Source: Bacteroidales bacterium (GTDB lineage Bacteria; Bacteroidota; Bacteroidia; Bacteroidales; JAFGHD01). Taken from it: a stretch of DNA of 64,000 nucleotides. A program made the translations under genes and the position numbers. Location of the stretch: positions 17,656 through 81,655 of the forward strand of contig JAFGHD010000082.1 in assembly GCA_016939365.1 (NCBI GenBank), read 5' to 3'. Under the pieces are notes generated by a model. It was not told where the DNA came from, did no database searches, and saw only the letters and a program-made list of their open reading frames with translations. This document shows positions 30,807 through 40,637 of this stretch, piece by piece; the first letter of the stretch is position 1, and the number at the start of each line of letters is the position of its first letter.

Positions 30807-30990
30807 CTATGCCCGCTATTCAGCCCTCGCCTTCCAGATGCTGGTGATTATCCTGGCTGGGGTGTGGGGCGGATATCAGCTTGACAAATGGCTCAATACA
30901 GGATTCCCCGTCTTTACACTGATCCTTTCGCTGGTTTCCGTTGCCCTTGCCATTTACTATGCCATCAGGGATTTCCTGAGTAAAAAATAA
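30769..30990 (+). CDS. AtpZ/AtpI family small membrane protein
   Basis: ALAFQMLVIILAGVWGGYQLDKWLNTGFPVFTLILSLVSVALAIYYAIRDF. Confidence 0.8.
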   Translation: MKKPEQRRKFLDSYARYSALAFQMLVIILAGVWGGYQLDKWLNTGFPVFTLILSLVSVALAIYYAIRDFLSKK

Positions 30991-31000
30991 TCCCCGGAAG

Positions 31001-31390
31001 ATGTTCGGCTTTTCCATGAAAAGATTCCTGATAAGACTGACATTCCTCACATTGCTGATTGCTGCAGCCACCTATATCGCATTCCGTCTGTTGCCCCCGT
31101 CTTATGTCACCCCGGCTCTTCCCGGAATCATCCTCTTTTTCTATGTCACCACCGTGCTGGTCCACTGGATTTTGCTCAAGGCCTCCCACAGCCGGTTTGA
31201 GAGGTTCGTGAACTGGTTCATGTTGCTGACGGTGGGAAAACTCATCCTTTTCCTTACGCTTATCCTGGTATATTCCCTGATCAACCGTGAGGATGCTGTG
31301 GCTTTTATTCTGGCTTTCTCGGTCCTGTATGTGGCATATACCCTGTTCGAAGTGATCACCAGTCTCAGGATGGCCGGAAAACGCAGCTAA
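31001..31390 (+). CDS. Small polytopic membrane protein of unknown function (ATP-synthase-locus type)
   Basis: ORF directly following AtpZ-like gene, four predicted hydrophobic segments. Confidence 0.6.
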   Translation: MFGFSMKRFLIRLTFLTLLIAAATYIAFRLLPPSYVTPALPGIILFFYVTTVLVHWILLKASHSRFERFVNWFMLLTVGKLILFLTLILVYSLINREDAVAFILAFSVLYVAYTLFEVITSLRMAGKRS

Positions 31391-31863
31391 GCGATTCTCC
31401 CCCCGGCCGACCTGTTGATCTCCATCAGGTGCATCTCCAGGTCTGTATAAAACAGTTCCGCATCCTTCAGCTGATCCATCCGGATGACAGTTGCAGTGAG
31501 GATATGCGGTATCTTTCTGATCGACTCCGCCATGGAGGCACTTTTGCGGAGTCCTTCCTGGCCGTTAAGCAGGAGGAAATAGTCAAGATTTCTGTATTCA
31601 GGAAACAATACGCCCTGAGGATGATAATTGGCCAGCATGAATACGGCGATCCGGTTGTCAGGGTCATGATAATGGAATAGCGGGTAGTGCAGGCTTTCAA
31701 TGGTTTTTTTTCTCCTGACCGGGAGATCGCCGATCCGGGCGAGATGCCATTTCAGGATATTGTTCAGATGGTAGGCCAGCCAGTAATCCCTTTTATGACA
31801 GGAAATGCCGATGATCACATCATCGGATCCGGCATCCATCTCAAGCCTGATCCTTTTAGGCAT
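31387..31863 (-). CDS. IPExxxVDY-family-like protein
   Basis: YWLAYHLNNILKWHLARIGDLPV...FHYHDPDNRIAVFMLANY...NLDYFLLLNG; family call from overall pattern only. Confidence 0.6.
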   Translation of the reverse strand: MPKRIRLEMDAGSDDVIIGISCHKRDYWLAYHLNNILKWHLARIGDLPVRRKKTIESLHYPLFHYHDPDNRIAVFMLANYHPQGVLFPEYRNLDYFLLLNGQEGLRKSASMAESIRKIPHILTATVIRMDQLKDAELFYTDLEMHLMEINRSAGGRIA

Positions 31864-32037
31864 CTCAAAGGGTATATATGATGTTTTACGCTAACTCCCC
31901 ATTCAGGGTTACCCGGATAGATTTTCAATGAAAAACCTGTTATTAGACAGGATCTAACGGAACAGGAAAAAACCGGATTCACAAATATCGGGAATGAAGG
32001 GATCGGGGGGCGTTGGAATTCACGGATCAGGCAATAG

Positions 32038-32766
32038 TCATATCTCCCTGAGGCTCAGGATCGAACAGGCTTTTTCGGCGGCGCTGTATTCGGCTCCCTT
32101 GATGGAGTAATCCTGTCCAGTGGCAACGAGTTCATTGTTGACCCAAAGTTCCACCATATACTGCCGGTAACGCCCATGACCCTTTTCCTCGGCCATCCTG
32201 AATTCCAGAGGTAGCTTTTCCTTCTGTGACCATTCGATCAGGAGGCTTTTGGAGTTGGAACCTTCCTTTTCCAGGCGGTCCAGGTCGACATGCACATCGA
32301 TGATCCGGCTGATGATCACCTTTTTGGCAAAATCATAACCCTTGTCGAGATAGATAGCTCCGATGAAGGCTTCAAAGGCATCGCCATGGACTGATTTCTG
32401 GTGCTGCTGACCGGGAGGGACGGAGGGTAACAGCAGGTCAATACCCAGCTTCACGCTGAGTTTGTTGAGATGTACCCTGTTCACGATCCTCGATCGCATC
32501 TCCGTCAGGAATCCCTCATCCCGGTAAGGAAATTTCTTGAACAGATAATCCGCTACCACAGAGCCCAATACAGCATCACCGAGATACTCCAGTCTTTCAT
32601 TGCTCATCTTCATTCCGTTCACCTTTTCCTGTGCTGCGGATCTGTGACAGAAAGCAAGCTTGTAAAGGCTGATATTGTCCGGCAGAAATCCGAAGATGTT
32701 ACGTACGGACTGCAGGAGTTCTTTTTCCGGGGAGAGCCAAATCCTGATTGGTTTCAGCAGGTTCAA
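32038..32766 (-). CDS. rnc: Ribonuclease III
   Basis: NERLEYLGDAVLGSVVADYLF signature, HGDAFEAFIGAIYLDKGYD, C-terminal dsRBD. Confidence 0.95.
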   Translation of the reverse strand: MNLLKPIRIWLSPEKELLQSVRNIFGFLPDNISLYKLAFCHRSAAQEKVNGMKMSNERLEYLGDAVLGSVVADYLFKKFPYRDEGFLTEMRSRIVNRVHLNKLSVKLGIDLLLPSVPPGQQHQKSVHGDAFEAFIGAIYLDKGYDFAKKVIISRIIDVHVDLDRLEKEGSNSKSLLIEWSQKEKLPLEFRMAEEKGHGRYRQYMVELWVNNELVATGQDYSIKGAEYSAAEKACSILSLREI

Positions 32767-32774
32767 GGCAAGGG

Positions 32775-34028
32775 CTATTCGTTGTATTTCCTGAAAACGA
32801 TCGTGGCATTATGTCCCCCAAATCCGAATGTGTTGCTGAGAGCATACCTGATATCAAGGGATTTGCCTTTAAAGTAAGTAAAATCGAGCCGGTTGTCTAT
32901 CTCCGGATCATCGGTAAAATGGTTGATGGTAGGGGGGACAAAGCTATGCTGGATGGCCATGACTGTGGCAATGGCCTCGACGACACCGGCGGCACCCAGG
33001 AGGTGTCCGGTCATCGACTTTGTGGAATTGATGGCAATGCGGTACGCGTGCTCACCGAACAGATCCACGATAGCTCTGCATTCGGAAATGTCCCCGAGTG
33101 GGGTTGAGGTACCATGTGTATTGATATGGTCAATATCTTCGGGTTGAATGCCGGCGTCCTCAAAGGCAAATTTCATGGACATTCTGGCTCCGTTCCCTTC
33201 CGGGTGGGGTGAGGTCATGTGATAGGCATCAGCTGTAAGCCCACATCCAACCACTTCGGCATAGATATGGGCACCGCGCTGCCGGGCATGCTCCAGTTCC
33301 TCAAACATAACGGCACCGGCACCTTCACCAAGGACAAAACCGTCGCGGTCCTTGTCGAAGGGTCTGGAAGCTGTGGCCGGATCATCATTACGTGTTGAAA
33401 TGGCGTGCATGGCATTGAATCCACCAATGCCCGAAGGGGTGATGGCCGCTTCGGACCCCCCTGCTATGAACAGGTCGGCTTTGCCCAGGCGGATATAATT
33501 GAAGGCATCCACCAGGGCATTGGCTGAAGAGGCACATGCTGAAACGGTAGCAAAATTCGGCCCCCTGAATCCAAACCGGATGGAGATAATGCCTGCAGCG
33601 ATGTCAGCGATCATCTTGGGAATGAAGAAAGGGCTGAAGCGGGGGGTTCCGTCTCCACGGACGAAATCCCCCACCTCCGACTCAAAGGTATCCAGTCCTC
33701 CAATCCCGGATGCCCATATGACACCCGCCCGGTCCAGATTGATCCGGGAAGGTTCAATGCCCGATGATCTCAGGCACTCATCAGCCGAGACAATTCCGTA
33801 CTGGACGTAAGGGTCGATCTTCCGTATCTCTTTCCTGTCGAAATGCTGTGAGGCGTCAAAATCCTTCAACTGGCAGGCAAAACGCGTCTTAAACCTGCTC
33901 GCATCAAACCGGACGATCGGGCTGGCACCACTGGTTCCGCTCACCAATGCCTTCCAGAAGGAATCCAGATCATTCCCCAGAGGCGTTAGTGCCCCCATGC
34001 CGGTTACTACGACCCTTTTCAGAATCAT
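32775..34028 (-). CDS. fabF: Beta-ketoacyl-ACP synthase II
   Basis: RRVVVTGMGALTPLGNDLDSFW...SACASSANALVDAF...INTHGTSTPLGD...STKSMTGHLLGAAGVVEAI. Confidence 0.96.
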   Translation of the reverse strand: MILKRVVVTGMGALTPLGNDLDSFWKALVSGTSGASPIVRFDASRFKTRFACQLKDFDASQHFDRKEIRKIDPYVQYGIVSADECLRSSGIEPSRINLDRAGVIWASGIGGLDTFESEVGDFVRGDGTPRFSPFFIPKMIADIAAGIISIRFGFRGPNFATVSACASSANALVDAFNYIRLGKADLFIAGGSEAAITPSGIGGFNAMHAISTRNDDPATASRPFDKDRDGFVLGEGAGAVMFEELEHARQRGAHIYAEVVGCGLTADAYHMTSPHPEGNGARMSMKFAFEDAGIQPEDIDHINTHGTSTPLGDISECRAIVDLFGEHAYRIAINSTKSMTGHLLGAAGVVEAIATVMAIQHSFVPPTINHFTDDPEIDNRLDFTYFKGKSLDIRYALSNTFGFGGHNATIVFRKYNE

Positions 34029-34051
34029 CGGGATGTCAGTGGGAGGGATAG

Positions 34052-34288
34052 TTATTTGGTATTACTTTCAATGTAGGCAATGGCTTCGCCTACAGTGGCG
34101 ATCTTCTCTGCCTGATCATCAGGAATGGCAATGTTGAACTCCTTCTCAAACTCCATGATCAGTTCTACAGTGTCCAGGGAATCGGCACCGAGGTCATTGG
34201 TAAAGCTCGCTTCAGGTGTCACTTCACTCTCATCAACGCCAAGCTTATCCACGATGATCGCTTTGACTCTTGCTGCAATGTCTGACAT
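34052..34288 (-). CDS. acpP: Acyl carrier protein
   Basis: [35 protein letters not shown] (DSL phosphopantetheine site). Confidence 0.96.
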   Translation of the reverse strand: MSDIAARVKAIIVDKLGVDESEVTPEASFTNDLGADSLDTVELIMEFEKEFNIAIPDDQAEKIATVGEAIAYIESNTK

Positions 34289-34415
34289 ATGGCAACATTT
34301 TTGGTTAAACTGCTGCAAAGAAAGGAATTTTAAATCACTCTTCCAAAATATTTTTTAGAACGCAAAGGAAATCAGTTTTTTATATTATAAGATTTTCAGA
34401 GACTGTTAAAATTGA

Positions 34416-34423
34416 TATTTTTG
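34416..34423 (+). promoter_or_regulatory. Candidate -7 box (TATTTTTG) upstream of purN
   Basis: Match to TAnnTTTG; upstream TTTT near the -33 position. Confidence 0.4.
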
Positions 34424-34490
34424 AAAATGATACGATAAAGAACCGGTTTTATCAATTGAAAATGACAGGGAATCCACCATCACATCATCG

Positions 34491-35063
34491 ATGAAGAGGA
34501 TCGTAATTTTTGCCTCAGGCAACGGTAGCAATGCCCAAAGGATCATTGAATACTTCCGTGGCCGGAACAGCGCCCGGGTGGTGCGCATTTACTGCAATAA
34601 CAGGGAAGCCTACGTATTGAAACGGGCAGTGCAGCTGAAGGTTCCTGCACTGCTGTTTGACAGGAACGATTTTTTTCACGGCAGCAGGGTTATGAACCAG
34701 TTGAAGCAGGATATGCCGCACCTGATCATCCTGGCCGGATTCCTGTGGTTGATCCCGGAATCCATATTGTCTGCATTTTCCGGGCGGATCATCAATATAC
34801 ATCCGGCATTGCTGCCCGGATATGGTGGAAAAGGGATGTATGGCAACCGGGTTCACCAGGCAGTCCTGGATGCAGGAGACACTGAATCCGGAATCACCAT
34901 TCACCGGGTAAATGAACAATATGATGCCGGTGAAATCCTGTTTCAGGCAAAATGTGCTGTTGAACCCGGAGACACCCCTGAAACCCTTGCTGCACGAATC
35001 CACCGGCTTGAATATAAGTATTACCCGGAGATTGTGGAGCGAATGCTTGATGAAATGGGGTGA
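34491..35063 (+). CDS. purN: Phosphoribosylglycinamide formyltransferase
   Basis: IVIFASGNGSNAQRIIEYF...LIILAGFLWLIPESILSAFSGRIINIHPALLPGYGGKGMYG. Confidence 0.94.
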   Translation: MKRIVIFASGNGSNAQRIIEYFRGRNSARVVRIYCNNREAYVLKRAVQLKVPALLFDRNDFFHGSRVMNQLKQDMPHLIILAGFLWLIPESILSAFSGRIINIHPALLPGYGGKGMYGNRVHQAVLDAGDTESGITIHRVNEQYDAGEILFQAKCAVEPGDTPETLAARIHRLEYKYYPEIVERMLDEMG

Positions 35064-35078
35064 CAAACCCCGGACAGG

Positions 35079-35249
35079 CTATTTCCCGGGACGGATCTTC
35101 CGGTGTATCCACCTTGCCAGGAACCCGAAAGCCAGGACCACCCCCAGTGCAAAACCCCACCTGAACAGGTCTTCACCCAGAAGGTTTCGCTGAGCCACCA
35201 ACTCGCCCACCTGTGGCTGCAAAACGATTGCGATCGCAACTGAAGGCAT
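35079..35249 (-). CDS. Unlisted 56-aa putative single-TM protein
   Basis: Hand translation of minus strand: MPSVAIAIVLQPQVGELVAQRNLLGEDLFRWGFALGVVLAFGFLARWIHRKIRPGK*; below the ORF-track length cut-off. Confidence 0.45.
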   Translation of the reverse strand: MPSVAIAIVLQPQVGELVAQRNLLGEDLFRWGFALGVVLAFGFLARWIHRKIRPGK

Positions 35250-35390
35250 TTTTCCGGGGGTTTTTCACTGATCCGTTCTGACGAAAGTCTTTTGCTCCGC
35301 GGAATCCTCTCCGCTCTTTAAGGCAAGTTTTTCCGGCGAGGCTCCTTCCCCGGTATGACCGGGGAAGGTTCACAATCGCCGGGGATAAAT
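35250..35390 (-). ncRNA. Candidate structured leader/ncRNA
   Basis: Nested stems: outer CCGGCGA/TCGCCGG (35333-35339 / 35376-35382), inner perfect 11-bp stem CCTTCCCCGGT/ACCGGGGAAGG with 3-nt loop (35344-35368); further short stem GCGGA/TCCGC nearby. Confidence 0.4.
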
Positions 35391-35453
35391 ACTCAAACAA
35401 CTACTTGATGAACGACATACCCGTCACCCGGGCATGTGTGGGAATGACAACAG

Positions 35454-35807
35454 CTAATGATGATTACCCAATGGTACTTCTATCAACCGTTTCAAATCAT
35501 GGAACGTCAATGGCTCACGCAGTACCGAAAACTTTCCGCGCCGGAATACCGACAACAGATCATCCAGCGACTGGTCGGTCAGAACGATCACCCGGATATG
35601 TGGAAAATAATCGTTGATATATTTCAGTATTCCGGCTTGCGGGATAACGGAGAGACGCAGAACCACGAGGTCGATCTGTTCACTGTTCAGGATCATGATC
35701 GACTCCCCGATGCTTTCAGAAAAGAAAGCAACGGCCTCAATCTGCTCTGTGAACTCCAGGTACTCGTTCCTTTCGTCAGTGGAAGAGGAAATAAACAGGA
35801 TATTCAT
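35454..35807 (-). CDS. Stand-alone pseudo-receiver domain protein
   Basis: MNILFISSSTDERNEYLEF...EQIDLVVLRLSVIPQAGILKYINDYFPHIRVIVLTDQSLDDLLSVFRRGKFSVLREPLTFHDLKRLI: receiver-fold pattern but phospho-Asp and Lys positions replaced. Confidence 0.65.
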   Translation of the reverse strand: MNILFISSSTDERNEYLEFTEQIEAVAFFSESIGESIMILNSEQIDLVVLRLSVIPQAGILKYINDYFPHIRVIVLTDQSLDDLLSVFRRGKFSVLREPLTFHDLKRLIEVPLGNHH

Positions 35808-35922
35808 GGTGTTACACCTTGCAACAATATCTAACTGGTGCAATTCCCTAAATCGAAGATCATACCATACACTGCTTCTATCTGGTTATCAATAATTTCA
35901 CTTTTGGAAGGGAGCTGTACCA

Positions 35923-35942
35923 AATGCCCGGATCCGGGCATT
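35923..35942. repeat. Perfect 20-nt palindrome AATGCCCGGATCCGGGCATT
   Basis: Read directly; intergenic between NtrC-type regulator and pseudo-receiver gene. Confidence 0.8.
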
Positions 35943-36071
35943 GCTTTGGGACGGGTAATGCCTATAGTTCTGTTTTTTAACATATTGGCAATATTCCGGG
36001 TTTTGTGCCCGGATGTACCATCTCAGACATAATGCAGGAAGGAAAGGCCCGGGGAGAGTATTTGCCGTCTA

Positions 36072-37466
36072 TTATCCGGGACGGTCGGTCAAACCCAGAC
36101 GGGCAATTTTGCGGTCCAGTGCCTGACGTGAGATATTCAGCATTCTGGCGGCTTTGGTTTTGTTGAAGCCGCTCGTATCGAGAGCCCTCTGGATATAGAT
36201 CCGCTGGATGGCATCGAGATCCATTGTTCCTGAATCCGGGAATCCGGTCTCCCTTCTTTCCCGTGTAAGGTATTCAAGTGTCTGAAAATCCACAGGGAGC
36301 AGATGCCCATATTCGCTGAGAATTACGGCCCGTTCCACCATGTTTTTCAACTCCCTCACATTCCCCGGGAAATCATATTTCATCAGCATATCCAACACCT
36401 TATGGTCGACCTTGCTGATCTCCTTCCCGGTGAGCCGTGAGTATTCCTGAACGTAATGATTCAGCAACGATGGGATGTCCTCCCTCCGTTCCCTGAGCGG
36501 AGGTATATTCAGGATAAATGATTGAAGGCGGAAATAGAGGTCTTCCCTGAATTTGCCCTGGCTGACCAGCCTTTTCAGATCCTGGTTGGTGGCTGCCATC
36601 AGCCTCACATCCACATCGATCTCCTCACGGCTACCCAGACGGGAGATCTTCCCCTGATCAAGTACACGCAAAAGCTTCGATTGCAGTGAAAGTTTCAGGT
36701 CGCCGATCTCATCCATAAAGAGGGTACCTTTGTGTGCAGCCTGGAACCACCCCTTTGTTTCCGATATTGCGCCGGTGAAGGCTCCCTTTCTGAACCCGAA
36801 GAATTCACTTTCAAAAAGCTCCTCGGGCACGGCAGAGCAATTCACGGCAACAAAGGGCCCTTCCTTACGGGATCCGCCATGATGAATGCTCCGTGCGATG
36901 AGTTCCTTTCCTGTTCCGCTTTCACCAGTGATCAGGATGGTGGTCCGGTCGCTGGCCGCCACCTTACCGGCCATCTGCAAAACCTGCCTCATTTTCCGGC
37001 TCTCACCGAAGATCGGTGATCCGGGTAACATGCCCAATGATCCCGGACAGGAACTCATTTCATCAATCCTGCCCCCGATGTCGCGGTGGATACGGATGTA
37101 TTTTGCCACCTGCTCCACCCTCTTCATGACATCCCTGAGCTGAAAAGGTTTGTTGAAAAAATCCACCGCCCCGTTCCTCAATGCTTCGATCACAGACTCC
37201 ATGTCGCCGTGACCTGTGATCATGATCACCTCGATCAGTGGATATTCCTTCCTGATCAGCTTCAACAGCTCAATGCCGCTCATTTCCGGGAGCCTGATGT
37301 CGAGGATTGCGATATCTGCATGATGTTGGCTGAGCAGGTTGAGGGCCACTCCCGGCCGTTCTGCAGTCAAAACGGAATAACCGTTGCCGGAGAAGAATTC
37401 ACTGATCTCATTACAGTATCCCTCCTCATCATCAACCACCAAAATGCTTATCGGTTCCATGGTCAT
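36072..37466 (-). CDS. Sigma-54-dependent NtrC-family response regulator
   Basis: ILVVDDEEGY receiver; ITGESGTGKELIARSIHHGG, FFGFRKGAFTGAISETKGWFQAAHKGTLFMDEIGDL (GAFTGA); C-terminal Fis-type HTH FNKTKAARMLNISRQALDRKI. Confidence 0.94.
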   Translation of the reverse strand: MTMEPISILVVDDEEGYCNEISEFFSGNGYSVLTAERPGVALNLLSQHHADIAILDIRLPEMSGIELLKLIRKEYPLIEVIMITGHGDMESVIEALRNGAVDFFNKPFQLRDVMKRVEQVAKYIRIHRDIGGRIDEMSSCPGSLGMLPGSPIFGESRKMRQVLQMAGKVAASDRTTILITGESGTGKELIARSIHHGGSRKEGPFVAVNCSAVPEELFESEFFGFRKGAFTGAISETKGWFQAAHKGTLFMDEIGDLKLSLQSKLLRVLDQGKISRLGSREEIDVDVRLMAATNQDLKRLVSQGKFREDLYFRLQSFILNIPPLRERREDIPSLLNHYVQEYSRLTGKEISKVDHKVLDMLMKYDFPGNVRELKNMVERAVILSEYGHLLPVDFQTLEYLTRERRETGFPDSGTMDLDAIQRIYIQRALDTSGFNKTKAARMLNISRQALDRKIARLGLTDRPG

Positions 37467-40458
37467 GTTTTTTATCAATGTCCTTTGAATCTGTAAAACG
37501 CGGCAAATGAAGCGTCACCACCGTGAACTGATCCTTTTTGCTTCGAGCCCTCACATCACCGTTCATTTCACGGATGATACCGTACACAATGGAGAGCCCC
37601 AGTCCGGTTCCCACACCTTCCTCCTTCGTTGTATAAAAGGGATCGAAAATCCTGGACATATTGGCAGCGGGAATTCCTGTACCGTTATCCTCAACCTCAA
37701 TGATCAGATGATACGCTGTGCACATTGTACGGATGGTAATCTTCTTCTGATAATTTTTTGTGCCCTGTGTCAATGCCTTTTTATCAACGGCATATTTTGC
37801 ATTGGATAACAGGTTGACCAACACCTGCTCCAGCTTCAGGGGATTTCCGATGGTGAAGCCGATCCCCTCCTGCAGTTCGGTTTCCAGCTCCACATGGTGG
37901 TTCCGGTACTGTATACGGATCAGTCCCAGTGTGTTTCGAACGGTTCTGTTGATATCGATCTGCTCGAAGATCATTGCCTTCTGATCGCGGGAAAAAATGC
38001 GGATGTGATTGATGATGTCGCGGATTTTTTCAATATTGCTGAAAACGGATCCCAGTTTTTCCTTGACATAACCGGATGTTGCCCTGCCGGAGGCCAGCCG
38101 TGCATCCAGGTTCTCCAGGGATAATGCGATGACTCCCAGGGGCTGGTTGATCTCATGCGCGATCCCCGCGGCAAGCTCACCCAGGGACTCCAGCTTGGAT
38201 TTTTGGATCAGGAATTGTTGCTGTTCATTTCGTTTCTTCAATTCCTTTCGGATCCGAAGCTCGAGGTTGCGGTTGAGAGACAGTATCTCCTGGTGGGCAC
38301 TTTCCAGTGCAGCCTCCGCCTTCTTCCTGTCTGAAATATCCTCAACCACCCCGTCGAAATGTGTGATCTGGTCATCCGGTCCGTAAACGGCCCTGACATT
38401 GATCAGGACAGGAAAAGGCTCACCATTTTTCCGACGGAGCATCATCTCATGGTAGACCAGTTGGCCATTTTTCACCAAAACAGCTGTATTGTATTCACGC
38501 TCTTCCGGATTATTATAGATATCGGTGACCTTCAAAGCCATGACCTGATCCTCTCGATCATATCCCAGCATATGTACCACAGCAGAATTGACATAGAGGA
38601 AACGCCCCTGCAGATTGGTCTGGAAGATTCCAACAGGCAGGTTCTCCTGGAAGCTTTTCAGTTTTTCCTGATTCTGCTGAAGCTGCAGCTGATAATCTTT
38701 TATTTTAGTGATATCTGTGATTACAAACATTATATAATTCCTGCCATGGATATCCAGCCAGATTCCCTGCATCATCAAATGTAATTCAGTGCCATCATTC
38801 CTTCGATAGTCCAGCTCCGCATAGTGTCTTTGCTTTTCCCGGACGTTTTTTATGATTTCACTGATAAAAGAATCTCCTCCGGGAATGTCCGGCAGATTGA
38901 ATGGTGTTTTAACAAGTTCTTCCGCGCTGATCCCGGCGATCCTCAGGGCATGGGGATTATATGCGATGACATTCCATTTTTCACTATCGATGACCACGAT
39001 TGCATCTGAGGTACTCTCGAATATCGACCGGTAAAATACCTCGGAGGCTTCCAGGCTTATCCGGGTGGAGTGGTGATATTCAACCTCCTTTCTGAGTTTA
39101 ATGTGAGACTTTTCCAACTCTTGCGTTCTGAGGGCCACCATCTGTTCGAGCAGTGCATTGTTTTCGGCCATTTTGCTTCGCGCATGTTCAACGACGATGA
39201 TATCGGTGAACCGGAATGCCACCATGCGGATGACTTCCCGGTCCTCCGGGCAGAACTCTTTCTTATTTCTGGAAGCCACGAAAAGGACGCCGAGTACCTG
39301 TCCTTCACTGGTGAGCGGAATAACACCTATGGCACGGAAGGACTCTTCCGGAGGAATTTCCAATGGGGCATGCCTGTCCGGATCATATGTGCCGAAAACC
39401 TCCATTTCCCCGGATATTCCGGGTATGGTAAGGATATGACCATTTTCCACGTTTCTGGATGCTTTCTCCGGGGCCAGCAGTCCGTCATATGCGGTAAGTC
39501 TGAGCTCATTGGCGGTGTTGTAAAGGAATATCGCTGCGGCGTCCACCACCCCCGTACCGGTAAAAACGTTCAGTATACGGTTCATGACATGATCTCCCCG
39601 CCATTCCCTGGCCCCGTGAAGGCTCATCTCCTCCTGAAGGGTGGCAAGCATCTCATCCCTTCTCTTTGAAGTGATGTCGCTGATGAGAAGCAGGTCGGCC
39701 TCCTGCCCGCACCAATTCACTACTCTTCCCGACACCTCCACCCGCTTCTGCTCTCCTCCGGGGGTTATAATCCGGTATTGAAAACTCCCCCCCTCATTAC
39801 GGCTGCTGAACCTTTCTGAAAGACGTCCTGTTGCTTTTTCCCTGTCCTGAGGGATAACCAGATCAAAGACACATATGTCCCTGCTCTCTGTCCCGGGTTT
39901 CACGCCAAGGATATCGGCGGCAGCGGCATTGGAAAGAAGGATCGTTCCCCTTTGGTTCAAAAGGATGATCCCGCCGGGCACAAGGTCTATAATGTTATGC
40001 AGTGTTCGTTCATAATTCTTCAATGATTCCCGGTAATTCAGCCGAAGCTTCCGCATCTCTTTCTTCTCTTTTTGCCTTTCGCAATATTCCTGAACCAGCG
40101 AACGGGCCTTTGAAGCCAACCATTGCAGGTCGTCACCCGAATACCAGCAATCAGGTGCCGTCAGTCCTGCTGTCGGGTCAAACTCCGACCACGGTGTTCC
40201 GGATAAAACCATCAAGGGCAGACGGTGACGTTTTCTTGCCCGCATCACCATCCCGAACCACTCCCTGGCTTCAGGCGATGAGGAATCCCCGACCACCAGC
40301 ATGACCAACCTTACAAGCCGGGTCATCTTCGCTGGGAACTCATTCACATGACGGGCATGATCGTATCGCGCCCATCCATCGCTGCAATGTTCATGAATCT
40401 TCCGGATCAGGTGTTCATTGTTGCCGCATACGAGAATGACAGGAACGGGGTCAGCCAT
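37432..40458 (-). CDS. PAS/GAF multi-sensor histidine kinase
   Basis: Several PAS segments, GELAAGIAHEINQPLGVIALSLENL H-box, NLLSNAKYAVDKK, IEVEDNGTGIPAANMSRIFDPFYTTKEEGVGTGLGLSIVYGI. Confidence 0.93.
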   Translation of the reverse strand: MADPVPVILVCGNNEHLIRKIHEHCSDGWARYDHARHVNEFPAKMTRLVRLVMLVVGDSSSPEAREWFGMVMRARKRHRLPLMVLSGTPWSEFDPTAGLTAPDCWYSGDDLQWLASKARSLVQEYCERQKEKKEMRKLRLNYRESLKNYERTLHNIIDLVPGGIILLNQRGTILLSNAAAADILGVKPGTESRDICVFDLVIPQDREKATGRLSERFSSRNEGGSFQYRIITPGGEQKRVEVSGRVVNWCGQEADLLLISDITSKRRDEMLATLQEEMSLHGAREWRGDHVMNRILNVFTGTGVVDAAAIFLYNTANELRLTAYDGLLAPEKASRNVENGHILTIPGISGEMEVFGTYDPDRHAPLEIPPEESFRAIGVIPLTSEGQVLGVLFVASRNKKEFCPEDREVIRMVAFRFTDIIVVEHARSKMAENNALLEQMVALRTQELEKSHIKLRKEVEYHHSTRISLEASEVFYRSIFESTSDAIVVIDSEKWNVIAYNPHALRIAGISAEELVKTPFNLPDIPGGDSFISEIIKNVREKQRHYAELDYRRNDGTELHLMMQGIWLDIHGRNYIMFVITDITKIKDYQLQLQQNQEKLKSFQENLPVGIFQTNLQGRFLYVNSAVVHMLGYDREDQVMALKVTDIYNNPEEREYNTAVLVKNGQLVYHEMMLRRKNGEPFPVLINVRAVYGPDDQITHFDGVVEDISDRKKAEAALESAHQEILSLNRNLELRIRKELKKRNEQQQFLIQKSKLESLGELAAGIAHEINQPLGVIALSLENLDARLASGRATSGYVKEKLGSVFSNIEKIRDIINHIRIFSRDQKAMIFEQIDINRTVRNTLGLIRIQYRNHHVELETELQEGIGFTIGNPLKLEQVLVNLLSNAKYAVDKKALTQGTKNYQKKITIRTMCTAYHLIIEVEDNGTGIPAANMSRIFDPFYTTKEEGVGTGLGLSIVYGIIREMNGDVRARSKKDQFTVVTLHLPRFTDSKDIDKKHDHGTDKHFGG

Positions 40459-40637
40459 ACCTTCCAGATTAAACAGGAGAATGCTTTCTGTTTATCAAGG
40501 AATAAAGGTAAAAAATTCTCTGTCAAACAGTCCAGAGGCGGGTTGGATCTCAAGGTCAGTTTTTTCATCCGGCACTCTGAATTCGTCGTCATGCAATGGT
40601 TATGGGATGATCCATTTTGCTTCCGGGCTGACAGGAA

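Noticed and set aside
35173-35400. 75-aa minus-strand ORF MFEYLSPAIVNLPRSYRGRSLAGKTCLKERR...
   Set aside because: Overlaps the structured segment and competes with the better-looking 56-aa TM frame; composition looks like translated structured RNA.
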